Part shown: piece by piece, positions 1 to 10,726 of the stretch | Numbering within the stretch: position 1 is the stretch's first letter | How the letters are laid out: each line of letters starts with the position of its first letter | Assembly: GCF_036850765.1 (NCBI RefSeq) | Contig: NC_089492.1 | Coordinates: forward strand, 71,860,482 to 71,924,481 | Length of the DNA: 64,000 nucleotides | Direction of reading: 5' to 3' | Origin: Saccopteryx bilineata | Lineage: Eukaryota; Chordata; Mammalia; Chiroptera; Emballonuridae | The notes under the pieces: generated by a model | What the model was told of the DNA's origin: nothing | What the model saw: the letters and a program-made list of their open reading frames with translations, nothing else | Database searches by the model: none | Program-made: the position numbers and the translations under genes

Positions 1-849
1 TTTGAAGATTTCTTGACTTATAAAATTACATTTTCTTTGGAGCAAATATTTTAGAGTGCACTGAGATGGCAGAGTCATGAATTTCCTTGAACTTTTGCAG
101 GAAATGGGGAATGCAAAGGTCATGTAAATATAGTCATAATAATGTCTCCACTGACTGGGAAAACTTAATAGCAAACACATTTTAATTTGAGTGTACAGCA
201 CAGAAGGAATATATATGTGGGAGATCTTGGAGGATGTGGTTCAAAATAAAACCATATATTTGGATGTCTGACACTTTGTAAATCGGTATTTGGGACACAT
301 CATAAATACTAAAGCAAATGAACTTACGTGTGTGCATGTGTGTATCTTGTTTGTACATGCTTCCTCTAGCTATAGTTATCTTTGCCATCTATTCATATAA
401 AACTGTTTGGGGAAGGGAATATGATGGGGAGGGTAGCAACTGGCTGTTCATTTTCATTATTATATTACTTTAATGTTTAGATTTTTAACTATAATTATGC
501 ATCCATGTATTGTTTATGTTATTAAAATAACTTTAAAAACACATACTGCTGTCTTATCCAGAATTATAATTTCTGAGAAATCACAAGGCAATTCAAATTG
601 AACTCTGGTTTTAAAAATTCTATTGTTATTAATTTGAGATTATTAATTATATGTATGTTCTTACTATTTAGTTTTTCCCAGAAAACATTTGTTTGACACT
701 TGCTATGTACCATACACAGTGTTAGATATCAAAGATACTAAAATAGGTAGACCTGGATACTGTCTTTGAGAAGCTTATAGTTTAGTATATATAAGTAAAA
801 CAAAGTTCTATAACTACTATGATAAAAAGATAAGTAAAATGCAGTTATT
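1..849. other. AT-rich non-coding sequence
   Basis: No gene is visible. Positions about 690-845 resemble an ancient interspersed repeat: the wording (cell-type 'tgctatgtaccatacacagtgttagatatcaaag' pattern, cited here only in outline) is like old L2/L3-class relics seen again near 6.2-6.5 kb and 29.4-29.7 kb. The rest is AT-rich with short chance ORFs. Confidence 0.5.
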
Positions 850-861
850 AAATCATCTCAA

Positions 862-1177
862 CAGCCTGGCCAGGCAGTGGCACAGTGGATAGAGCATCGG
901 ACTGGGATGTAGAGGACCCAGGTTCGAGACCCCCGAGGTCGCCATCTTGAGCGCGGGCTCAACTGATTTGAGCAAAGTTCACCAGCTTGGACCCAAAATC
1001 GCTGCCTTGAGCAAGGGGTTACTTGGTCTGCTGAAGGCCCGCAGTCAGGGCACATATGAGAAAGCAATCAATGAACAACTAAGGTATCGCAATGAGAAAC
1101 TGATGATTGATGCTTCTCATCTCTCTCTGTTCCTGTCTGTCTATCCCTCTGTCTGTCTCTGTAACCCAAAACAAAAA
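862..1177 (+). mobile_element. tRNA-derived bat SINE, Rhin-1-like, full length
   Basis: Begins GCCTGGCCAGGCAGTGGCAC at 864. A Pol III A-box-like segment and the B-box GGTTCGAGACC follow. The SINE body ends in a pyrimidine-rich CTGTCTGT stretch and a short A-rich tail. It is flanked by a 12-bp direct repeat AAATCATCTCAA at 850-861 and 1178-1189, the target-site duplication of an L1-driven insertion. It is a non-coding retroposon. The family name is from memory; the structure is seen directly. Confidence 0.93.
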
Positions 1178-1189
1178 AAATCATCTCAA

Positions 1190-2095
1190 AAGTTCATGAA
1201 ATAAACGACAATGTGGGGATGAGACTTAGTGGATTGCCAGATAGTGGATGTAAACTTGAAAATATGGTCAACTCCTCTTGGAAAAGAGTTGCATTGCTTT
1301 TAGCAAGTAGATGGTATAGTCTCCAGATACCTGGTACTTATGTGTATTGATACCCTCCTCAAATCTGAGGTTTGATTGTAACATAAACATATTCTTTCCA
1401 TCCGAATGTAATTAACAAAAGATTTACTTGCTATCCCTGAACTGTTATAACAGTTTAGATTCAGTATCTGTACCTCAGTCAATTCTCATAATTCACAGAA
1501 GCATTCCATAAAGTTGCTGCAAGCACTTCAGTAGCACACCCTGAACCATGCTCCTCAGGGAAATAGACTGAGGTTCCTGTGAGTCTCTCTCTGATCCCAT
1601 TTCTGCCAACTGATCATTATATAACCTTCATAATCTTGCTTTGACTGTTTCTGTTTATGGAAAACTTATTAAATATAGATGTCTTATAAATAATTAATTG
1701 TTGGTCTTTGAATGGTTTAAATACAGGGATGTCAGAGGTCATTTGTGTTACCTAGGGTTCCTTGGCCAACATCTTTGTAAGAAAACTGGTCTCACAGTGT
1801 TGGACGTGTGCTCTTCCAGATAGATAACCTCTTCCCTGTATGATATTTAGCAAATATATTTAAAATTCTACTGCAGCCTACTGATCTGCAGAACCCACCT
1901 CACCTGCAGGCGGAACATTTTTCATGCCATATAACTATTGAAATGCACAAACTAGTCAGCACTAGATGAGAAAGATTTAACATTTTCCTGACCTGGGAAA
2001 ACATGATTTTAAATTTTGTTTGGTTTTCCGCTTTACCACAATGCTGTCCACTATACCTTTAAAAAAAAAAAATTAATGGTTATCTCATAAATCCA
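1190..2095. other. Unique non-coding sequence
   Basis: AT-rich sequence with no repeat family that I recognise and no coding signal. ORFs here are under 70 codons and look like chance. Confidence 0.5.
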
Positions 2096-2099
2096 CAAA

Positions 2100-2545
2100 T
2101 TTGGCTTCCTTCTGATACCCTTTTAAGGTGTTTCCCCCATCACTTCACCGTGGACTCCAGACATCACCTCAGCACTGTCCAGGGCAGCCTCACATAGAGC
2201 TTCAGCACGGTTCCTCTTCCCGTACTATTGCTGGTTCATGAACCTTGAACTCATGGTCAATGGGACTAGAATGCTTACTTAACACAGATATCTTCTCCAT
2301 TAGGCACATGGTAGCCTTATACTTGAGAACATTAGACACACTTCGGTACCACACTTGGGAGCCATTTTAAGCAGCAAAATTACCAACAAAAAAAGCTCAG
2401 AAATGTGGAAAATATGACACTGAGTAGACCACAGGAAGGACAATTGTTTACAGTTGAGAACTGATAAAAGAAAGGCAGAGCATTGCCTTGTTCAAGCTCA
2501 GCGGGGAACACATGTGAGAGGCAACTCAAGTACTCTCTGTGCATG
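2100..2545 (+). repeat. Unnamed ancient interspersed repeat, copy 1
   Basis: This block shares an ordered series of short matches with 44450-44800. Examples are TTGAACTCA, the pair TTACTTAACACA / CTACCTAACACA, TAGGCACA, GAGAACAT/TAGAACAT, and an AACAAAAAA-rich stretch followed by AATGTGGAAAA/AATGAGGAAAA. The matches keep the same order and similar spacing, so the two are diverged copies of one old element. I could not assign a family. No ORF is conserved between the copies. Confidence 0.6.
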
Positions 2546-3319
2546 TCTATGAATTCCCGTGACAGTGGTGCAAGTATTGATTTTGGGCATAGAAATAGAT
2601 TTTAGAAAGTAGGAGAATTTGCCAATACAGAATCCACTAATGATGAGGACCACTGTATATAACCTAGAAACACTGCCTTTTCTAGTCACTTCCTATCTCC
2701 CAATTGTATCACTGATTTCCAGTGCTCTGAACCAGTAACTAACTACAGGATCATAAAAGATTAACTTAAGGTAGATTTCCTTAAGATCATCTTGTGTTGT
2801 AATTATTCCTTTGTCAAGAGTGTACTTATAGCTTTTCTACCATGAGCCTTAATGTTCCAAAATAATAATAATAATGAGAGAGATGTATATAGCTAGTGAC
2901 ATTCTCTGTAGTTTCATACTTATGAGTAGTCAATTGTATTTTCACACAAACAAGCTTGTTATAACCTGGCTAACATGAAATCTTGTCTATTTTTCTATTC
3001 AGATTTAATGTTAGAATCTATGAAGAACCATATTTGGTTAGTTTTTCCTTGATCTTTGCTCTTTGAAGAAATGTTTCCTATAATCAGGCTATTCACCAAG
3101 CTCTGGGTGAGGCAGCATCCATGTTAAAAATAAATGAAGTTTTACATTTTTGCATCCCAGTCATTCAAGGTCATTGCTTTGAACCCCTTTTCTTGTGAGA
3201 AAGTCACTCCAAGTCCTATCTGCTGTGGAGCAGTGATATCATGGTGCCCTCCTTAATCATCTTCCTCCCCAAATTCAGCCATGCTGCTCATTCTAGGTGT
3301 TTGCTGGGCTTCTCCTTCT
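2546..3319. other. Unique non-coding sequence
   Basis: No gene, RNA or recognised repeat was seen apart from a short (ATA)n stretch near 2860. Confidence 0.5.
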
Positions 3320-3324
3320 TAAAA

Positions 3325-3374
3325 AAAAAAAAGAAAATATTTTTAATTTGATTTATTTGAGAGAGAGAGAGAGA

Positions 3375-3410
<36 letters not shown>

Positions 3411-3530
3411 TCAACTTGTTGCTCCACTTCCTTATGCATTCATTGGTTTATTCTTGTATGTACCCTGACTGGGGATCAAACCAGCAACTGCTATGCTCCT
3501 TTCAAATCTATAGCCACCCTCTCCTCAGAT
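3325..3530 (-). mobile_element. Older bat tRNA-derived SINE
   Basis: On the minus strand it reads as a degenerate tRNA-like head with B-box-like GGTTTGATCCC and then CAGTCAGGGTACATACAAG. It continues into a region with 'aatgaatgcat', a long CT microsatellite (plus-strand GA run 3359-3406) and an A-rich tail. This layout matches a bat SINE family distinct from the Ves and Rhin-1-like copies. It is more diverged and has no clear target duplication. Confidence 0.65.
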
Positions 3531-3539
3531 ATAAGTAAT

Positions 3540-5490
3540 ATAATTTTTTTGATTATTATTAGAAAATGATTATGAAAGCCTTGATATTAGACTAAATGGA
3601 AAAGATTTGAGTAGAGATTTCATTCAGAGGTAGTAATGCCTGTGTGTGTGTTAGTCTAGAATCCTTCTGGTTGTCATGATGCAAAATTTGGTTGTGGTAG
3701 AAAATGAGATGATGTAAGAAGCTGAATAAGGTGTAGCTGGAGAGAGAGGGAGACATCCTCTAAGAGAGATAACCAACAGTTACAGGGAAGCCTACAGAAT
3801 TTCAGCAGGCAGCAATGAGACTTCCAGATACATAGTGGAATAAGTATATGTGAACAGACCAAAAACCACATACAATACTAGATAAAAATATAATGACCAA
3901 TTTTAAAAACCAGATAAAATCAAACGACAGAGAGACCACCAGGTGTTATAAGAAAAATAAAGGGATCAGAGTGAGAGAGGCCACAGAAAGCTGATATCAA
4001 GAAGGTATTTTATATATATCTGAGAAAGGACATGGGCCCTAATGAGTGGAGTGGGTTTTAATAGCCAGGATGCTGGAGAAATGATTGCAAACCCTGATAA
4101 AGAAGAAAAACTTAATCTGAGAGGCTTACACAACACACAAAATCTCCAAGGACTTTCAGTCCTCAGAGCCTAGAAAAAAATTCCAAACAACCAGTGAAAA
4201 CATAAACAGACTTGCCATCCATCTGGGACTTGCCTTGGAAAAAACAAGCACTTTGAGAAGTGAAGATGCTAGTAGGTCTGAATCCTGCTGCTGGGCCTAA
4301 CTCTGCACTACCTGAATGGTGCAGGTAAGCATGACCTGAGAACTTAACCTTAAAACCTAGCCCAAAATCACTGAAATCCCATGGGTCGCCAGCAAAAGCA
4401 GGCCACGATCATTATTTCCTAACCCAGGGCAGTTTGGCCTCTGAAAAAATTTTAAAAACCAAGCTAAAAATAAGCCTACTCTAATATATTGCAAACCTCA
4501 CAAGAAAATCACCATGAGGAAGAGTCAGCAGAAGTGGAAACAGATGAAATAATGCCACAATTAATATATTAAAACAATCTGAAAGGGATTAGAAGGTAAA
4601 ATGTGTTTTAAATAAAAGAATTTAAAAAAAGCCATGTTGATACAAAGAGCTTAATACATTGCTGTTTTAATCTCTATTCTCTATTTGTACTGAGGGCTTG
4701 CAAATAAGAAATAAACCCCTAGCTGTCTTTACTGCAGAAGCTAAGAGGGAAAGTTGAGAAAGTCAAAGTTGTTTTGGATATCTGATGAATCTTTTGGGGT
4801 TGGTTTTATGTTGCGTCCATCCAAAAACTATAATGAAAATCTTATTGCACCAGGAAAGAAAAGCAATCCAGTCAGGAAATGAAAGAAAAATTTTAAAAGT
4901 TCAAACAAGCAAAAGTGAAGTGAGAAAAGAAACTATAGGTTTGTATGAGTGTCTGATAGAAATATTTTGGAAACACAAGATGTGAAAAGTGCTCTCCATG
5001 AAAAGTTCAATAGTTTAAGACCTCATCAAAAGGAAATAATAACAGTGATGGAGGTGAAATATTGCTGCTATAAGACATATTTTCATGATGAATGCTAAGT
5101 TAGGATGCACCATTAAATTTCTACCACTTTTCATTGCTTTATCTTTTATGTAGTTTATTATCATATAGATTTTTATTTGGAGAAAGAATATCATCGTGTA
5201 TGAGGTCAGATTATGTGTCTTTTTTTTTTTTGCACTGGAATAAGTGTTATAATAAACATTGCAAAACTAGAGAAGACAAAGAAAACAACATACATGTGTT
5301 CTGGGAACATTGGGAAACCAAGGAATATACACCTTTTAATTTTATAGAGGAAAAACACTGGGTGTGAATAAGTAGGACCACCCTGGCATGTTTTCACATG
5401 GGAAAACTATTTTCTTAAAAGAGTCTTTCAGTAGGCCTAGAGAGGTACAGAGAAAATATAGAAAAAAATGGAAGTCACAATAAGTAATAA
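3540..5490. other. Non-coding sequence, possibly ancient LINE remnants
   Basis: A-rich plus-strand bias between about 3.9 and 5.0 kb is suggestive of very old L1/HAL1-type remnants, but no motif could be confirmed. A poly-T run lies near 5220. No gene was recognised. Confidence 0.35.
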
Positions 5491-5494
5491 GCTT

Positions 5495-5725
5495 AGCTAA
5501 CCCTTTTGCCAAGATGACTATATGCCAGGCACACTTCTAAGCACTTCATGCATATCAACTCATTTTAGTTCTCCCCACAGATATATTAATTTAGTGCTCC
5601 TATTCTTTTTGCTCTGCAGATGAGGAAAGTAAGTCATTCACTTCACTTGCTTGTCGTCACACAGGCAGTAAGTAGGGGAGCAAGGATTCCAACCCCAAAA
5701 GACTGGCCCCAAAGTCCTTTGAACT
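5495..5725 (-). repeat. MIR element
   Basis: Read on the plus strand it shows the reverse-complement MIR order: ATGCCAGGCAC, CTAAGCACTT, AACTCATTT, GATGAGGAAA, TCACACAGGCAGTAAGT and a final AACCCCAAAAGACTGG-like tail. MIR is an ancient mammalian tRNA-derived SINE. The copy is diverged, as expected. Confidence 0.85.
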
Positions 5726-5771
5726 TCACAGGATAGCCTCTCAAGGATGCCATAGTTAAGAAAGTGGTTTT

Positions 5772-6110
5772 TTGCCTGACCAGGCAGTGGCGCAGTGGAC
5801 AGAGCGTCAGACTGGGATGCGGAAGGACCCAGGTTCGAGACCCCAGGATAGCCAGCTTGAGCGTGGGCTTATCTGGCTTGAGCAAAAAAGCTCACTAGCA
5901 TGGACCCAAGGTCACTGGCTTGAGCGGGGGGTTACTCAGTCTGCTGAAGGCCCATGGTCATGGCACATATGAGAAAGCAATCAATGAACAACTACGGTGT
6001 CGCAATGAAAAACTGATGATTAATGCTTCTCATCTCTCTCCGTTCCTGTCTGTCTGTCCCTATCTGACTCTCTCTCTCTGCCCCTGTAAAAAAAAAAAAA
6101 AAAGAAAAAA
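5772..6110 (+). mobile_element. tRNA-derived bat SINE, Rhin-1-like, full length
   Basis: Starts GCCTGACCAGGCAGTGGCGC at 5774 with B-box GGTTCGAGACC and ends in CTGTCTGTCCC/TCTCTC and a long A tail. The flanking duplication AAAGTGGTTTT is at 5761-5771 and 6111-6121. It is one of the best-preserved copies of this family in the window. Confidence 0.94.
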
Positions 6111-6149
6111 AAAGTGGTTTTATTTTTGACTCTGCTACAGATATTGGGT

Positions 6150-7210
6150 AAATCCGACAGATTTGCTTAATCACCAAAAATGTATCAGACACCACCTCTG
6201 TGTCAAACACTGATAGACACTGTGCAAGATGCAAAAGAAGGAAACAACTAAAACCAGTTTCTGGTAGAAACAGTGCAAGCGTTGGAGCTGTGCGTTATCT
6301 CTTATTCTCTTATTACTTGAAATAAAAAGCTCAGCTCCATTAGATTCAGTTCAGGGCAATTGGATGCAACTACACTGATTAAGCAACTCCTACATACCAC
6401 GCCTGAGGTGGTATGTATAGAAAGATAAATAATCCAGCCTAGACTTCAGGGAGGTCATCTTCAGTGGAGGGGACTGATACATAAATAACTTCAAGAGAAG
6501 ATGATGTGTTATAATGAAAGAGGACTTAAAGTGTCATGGGAACGCAGTTGGAAAGTTGAAAATTAATTCTTAGAGGAAAAATGTATATGTGTTTATGAGA
6601 GAAAGAGACAGAGAAATAGGCATACACAGAGAGGCAGAGATGGAGACTATATTTATGCAAAGCAAAGGGGATGGAGAGCACATGAGGAGGAGAGAATGGT
6701 TAATGGAATTTTTGGCAGAGGAAGCAACATGAATAAAACAAAAAAGAGAGAAAGAGATAGTCAGTAGCCAGAGAGAAGTTTGATTTAGGACCTAGGCTTG
6801 GGAAGGCACCATTATCCAAGATGAATAGTTAAATCTGATCATGTTTGATGGGAAGAGAAATGGGGAGTTTTAAAAAAGGAATGATGTCATCAGAAAATGA
6901 CTTACATAGCCAACTCTGATATTAATTAAAAGCAAAATTGAAGGGGGGGGGAGAGTGTCAAGTGAATACCAACAAAACAATTACCATAATTTTTAAAATT
7001 TTACTTTATCACCCAAACCTTTTTATATGAGCTTCTTTTTTAATCATATGAAAAAATTTTCCACAGAATGAATTGATTGCAAGAGCACAATATTTGGTAA
7101 TGCCATTAAGAGTCATTAATCTGGTTTTGGATTTTGCCTACATATTCCCCAGATGTTGACACCTAGATATTTATGAGGATGGACCTATATTGGTGGAAAC
7201 AAAATTTCTC
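6150..7210. other. Non-coding; ancient LINE-like relics
   Basis: Stretches near 6185-6250 and 6380-6490 resemble old mammalian L2/L3-class repeats of the 'duration-of-list' type (last-exonless LINE 3' ends), but the match is by memory and weak. A G8 run occurs near 6943. No gene was seen. Confidence 0.35.
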
Positions 7211-7214
7211 CGTG

Positions 7215-7440
7215 TGTCTAGATTCAAATCCTGGTTCAACCACTAAATAACATTTCAGACACTTAGGAAGTTACTTATATTCTCAACTTTTAGAAACCCT
7301 ACTTTCCAGGGAGGTTACTTATACAATCTCTATCTTAGGTTCCTCATTTGTGAAACTGAAAAAAAAAAAAGTAGGTATTTCATAATTGGTCTGAAGATTA
7401 AACTGCTTGGGGACCCGGTAACCCTTTTACAAGCATTTAC
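7215..7440 (+). repeat. MIR-like element, diverged
   Basis: Shows the sense-orientation MIR order: TTCAAATCCTGGTTCAACCACT, then TTAGGAAGTTACTTAT, then CCTCATTTGTGAAACTG. The middle contains an apparent insertion or duplication ('ggaagttacttat' / 'gaggttacttat'). Identification is from the MIR pattern. Confidence 0.6.
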
Positions 7441-9145
7441 TATAATTATGGCTGAGCAAAGTTTTAGAAGGTGCTTTATGTTTCTTTTTTTATCAGTAAG
7501 TTCAAGAGAAGATAACCATGTAGGTTTAAATGAAGGAAAAACACAATGAGAGACTCACAATGGTAATATTCACCAGTTAGAGAACATTAGTTGAAAAGAT
7601 GGGGTAAAGTGTTTATGTACTAAGAAAACCTAAAAATCTGCAAGTATATTAATGGATCAAGCTATATTCTGAAAAACATATCTGGGGCATATCTTTTTTC
7701 TTTCCTTACCTGACCAATGTGTACAGGGCAAGATCAGACAAAAAGGACAGATTGAGACTTTTGGCTAAAAGCTGGGGTACATCTAAATTAAGCATATCTC
7801 ACCAAGAAGCTAGACGTTAGCTACATTTTTTATAGAGATTTTGACTTCTAATTTGGAAGACAATATTTTGGAAAAAAGAAAAGAAAAATGTATTTGAACT
7901 GGGCCAAACAAATTCTATTCAGTTCAATGTTCTTGCTCATCTATCATTTATCTTCATAATACTTTGGGAAGCATTCAAGTCCTCCAGATTTATCTCCACC
8001 TGGAAACTTTTCTTGCAAGATGTGTTTTTTAAATAGTCAGCATTGGATCTATGCAGACATTTCACCTTATCATGTACATGACCAGTCTAGTTCTTTGACA
8101 GCTTTTGTTCTCATTGTCAGAGTCTATTTCTGTGATTTTTAATGGTTTCTATTAAAAATGTTATAGTACTCTCAAGAAATACTCCCCCTCGTCCCATGCT
8201 GAAAGATCAAAATAGAAGCCAAAATCAAAGGCAGAGGCTCAGTCAGAAGTTGGCTTACTGCCTGTGACTTGGTGGACCCGTTAAATAATCTTTGAGGAAA
8301 AACAGATTCCAACTATATCAAACACAGTAAAGGCACAAGTTCAGAAAATTGTATGCTTGGTTTGGGAAAGGTCTACGAGCACGGGTTCTGCCCATAAAAG
8401 GTCTGAAAACCATGAAGGACTGGAAAGCTCACTTGTCCCATACGCATTTTCAAACTTTCTTATTGAAAGCCACTGTTGGGGACAAAGAACCAGGACAAAC
8501 ACAAGGTACCCACACAAGGATGTCTCAGAAGGCCTCCCAGACAAATGATATAATCCATGGATTTGTATCAGATCTGTTACTTTCACGGGTATGTTAAGTA
8601 TGGCTTTGTAGATTATAAGAACTATGGAATGAGATGCTGAAGTTCAAGACCAGTTTCCATCTTGGAGCTGACAGACAACATAAATCCCTGAATAGAAAAT
8701 TAGCAATCTAGAGACTAGAGAAGGTTTTTCTGTTTTCCTTTTTTGGCTACTTCCACTTCCACGGCTAAAGGTATAGACTCCATACAGATTCTGCAATGAG
8801 AAATGTGTGAAAAGATACTTCCTTTTTACCACTTCCATGACTTTATAAAGGCCGTCTATATGGTATTCCTCTGTAAAGTATCATTATGTTTCCATTAAAG
8901 TAAGACAGAAAGATAAAAGGGTTTGTTGAGTTTTAGAACACTTCAAAGATGATGGGTCAACTTAACATTTCTGTATTAATTGTGAAAAACGGGAGAATAA
9001 TTTTTCTAAATTTTATATACCAATGGATGTCATTTTCAGTGGCTTAGCTTGACAGTTATAATGATTGTATAAAATTTCTACCATAATGAATATACCTGGA
9101 AAAGAGAAAAGAAAAGTAAGATTTATGAAATTAATACACTGTATT
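7441..9145. other. Unique non-coding sequence
   Basis: No recognised repeat, RNA or exon. A pair of opposite-strand ORFs of about 80 codons near 8341-8597 overlap each other and have no domain or conserved composition, so they are treated as chance. Confidence 0.5.
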
Positions 9146-9158
9146 GAAAGGTGTTAGA

Positions 9159-9405
9159 GGTGACGTCACGGAAATGGCGCCGTGAGCAGCGCGTCCGACA
9201 GCTCTCCCCTAAATCACAACAAATTTATCAACTAGAAACAGAAAAATTTATCCTCGGAGCATTCCGGAGTTCCACACAAACTGATAGCGAAAGGACTGTT
9301 ATCACTTGAATCTGAGAGATGAGGGTGTGGAGGAATCGACCACAGGGACGTTCTTTCAAACCACAAGGAAGTGCGCCTGTGTGCTATTAATAAGACCACC
9401 CTCAG
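9159..9405 (+). promoter_or_regulatory. L1-A 5'UTR with CRE and YY1-like sites
   Basis: The element opens with the palindrome TGACGTCA at 9161-9168 (a cAMP-response-element consensus). AAATGGCGCC at 9172-9181 follows, a YY1-type core like the one near the start of human L1. Both lie within the first 25 bases. The first 55 bases are CpG-rich, unlike the flanks. At 247 bp this 5'UTR is short next to the roughly 2.6-kb one of L1-C. An internal promoter role is inferred from position and motif. Confidence 0.6.
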
Positions 9406-10401
9406 ATGCCGATAAGAAAGAGGAAATCGAATATTATGGATACAAAAGAAAGAGAGGTAACACAAATAGATGTGGAAAAATCTATGGAGAAAAGACTTAA
9501 CATATTGGAAGCCTTGGAGCTAAATGACAGAGAATTTAAAATAGAAATCTTAAAAATACTCAGAGATATACAAGAAAACACAGAAAGGCAATATAGGGAG
9601 ATCAGAAAACAACTCAATGAACACAAAGAATATATTACCAAGGAAATTGAAACTATAAAAACAAATCAAACAGAAATGAAAAACTCAATTCACGAGCTGA
9701 AAAACGAGGTAACAAGCTTAGCTAACAGAACAGCCCAGATTGAAGATAGGATTAGTGAAATAGAAGACAAACAACTTGAGGCACAACAGAGAGAAGAAGA
9801 AAGAGACTCAAAAATAATAAAAAACGAGAAAGCCCTACAGGAATTGTCTGACTCCATCAGAAAGAATAACATAAGAATAATAGGTATATCAGAGGGAGAA
9901 GAGAAAGAAAATGGAATGGAGAATATACTCAAACAAATAATACACGAGAACTTCCCAAGCCTGTGGAAGGAACTAAAGCCTCAAATTCAAGAAGCAAACA
10001 GAACACCGAGTTTTCTTAACCCCAACAAACCCACTCCAAGGCACATCATAATAAAGATGACACAAACCAATGACAAAGAAAAAATTCTCAAGGCAGCCAG
10101 GGAAAAGAAGAGTACAACATATAAAGGAAGGCCTATTAGATTATCATCAGATTTCTCAGCAGAAACTCTACAAGCTAGAAGAGAGTGGGCCCCAATATTT
10201 AAAGCCCTGAAAGAGAGGAACTTTCAGCCAAGAATACTATACCCATCAAAGCTATCCTTCAAGTATGAAGGAGATATAAAAACATTCACAAATACAGAAA
10301 AGATGAGAGAATTTATCATCAGAAAGCCCCCACTCCAGGAAATACTAAAGGGGGTTTTCCAACCAGATTCAAAGAACAAAAGAAAACATAACCACAAGTA
10401 A
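9406..10401 (+). CDS. L1 ORF1p, RNA-binding chaperone, intact
   Basis: 331 residues, close to the 338 of human ORF1p. ORF1p is a trimeric RNA-binding and nucleic-acid chaperone protein that packages L1 RNA in the cytoplasm. Layout by residue: a basic N-terminus (1-10); a long coiled coil with heptad leucines/isoleucines at about 35-150; an RRM-like domain from about 155 (NIRIIGISEGEE) to 250; and a C-terminal domain 251-315 that includes SAETLQARREW and FQPRILYPSKLSF. The usual REKG tetrapeptide is REKK here (residues 232-235). The start at 9406 is the first in-frame ATG after the 5'UTR; a second Met at residue 11 is possible. No frame break is present, which is unusual for a random genomic L1. 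Confidence 0.95.
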   Translation: MPIRKRKSNIMDTKEREVTQIDVEKSMEKRLNILEALELNDREFKIEILKILRDIQENTERQYREIRKQLNEHKEYITKEIETIKTNQTEMKNSIHELKNEVTSLANRTAQIEDRISEIEDKQLEAQQREEERDSKIIKNEKALQELSDSIRKNNIRIIGISEGEEKENGMENILKQIIHENFPSLWKELKPQIQEANRTPSFLNPNKPTPRHIIIKMTQTNDKEKILKAAREKKSTTYKGRPIRLSSDFSAETLQARREWAPIFKALKERNFQPRILYPSKLSFKYEGDIKTFTNTEKMREFIIRKPPLQEILKGVFQPDSKNKRKHNHK

Positions 10402-10726
10402 CAGCTCCACCAAGAATACAATAAAACCAAACTTAAACTGTGACAACAAAGGAAAAAAAGGGGGGAGAGGATGGAGATTAACAGTAGCAAAGGATGATGA
10501 AGTGCAGAAATACTTATAAGATAGGGTACTACAATGAATATGGTAGGTACCCTTTTCATTACTTAATGGTAACCACCCTTAAAAAAACCACCACAAAAAC
10601 ACTTGACTTAAAAAAGGTAGCAACAGAGGAAAGAAGTATGGAACACAAACAAACAAAAACAAATGATAGAAAAACAAAAGAGATGAATCAAACTAGATAC
10701 AAAACTAACAGAAAGCAATTTATAAA
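10402..10726 (+). other. L1-A inter-ORF spacer, unusually long
   Basis: 325 bp separate the ORF1 stop and ORF2 ATG. In L1-B and L1-C the corresponding gap is about 60 bp or less. The spacer holds an 80-codon open frame, 10494-10736, whose stop codon lies 10 bases inside ORF2 (ATGGCAGTAG overlap). The frame is lysine/threonine-rich with no recognisable domain and may be chance. Its overlap geometry could favour termination-reinitiation, but this is speculation. Confidence 0.55.

Noticed and set aside
8341..8597. Opposite-strand ORFs of about 80 codons
   Set aside because: Overlap in opposite directions without any coding signal or known motif.
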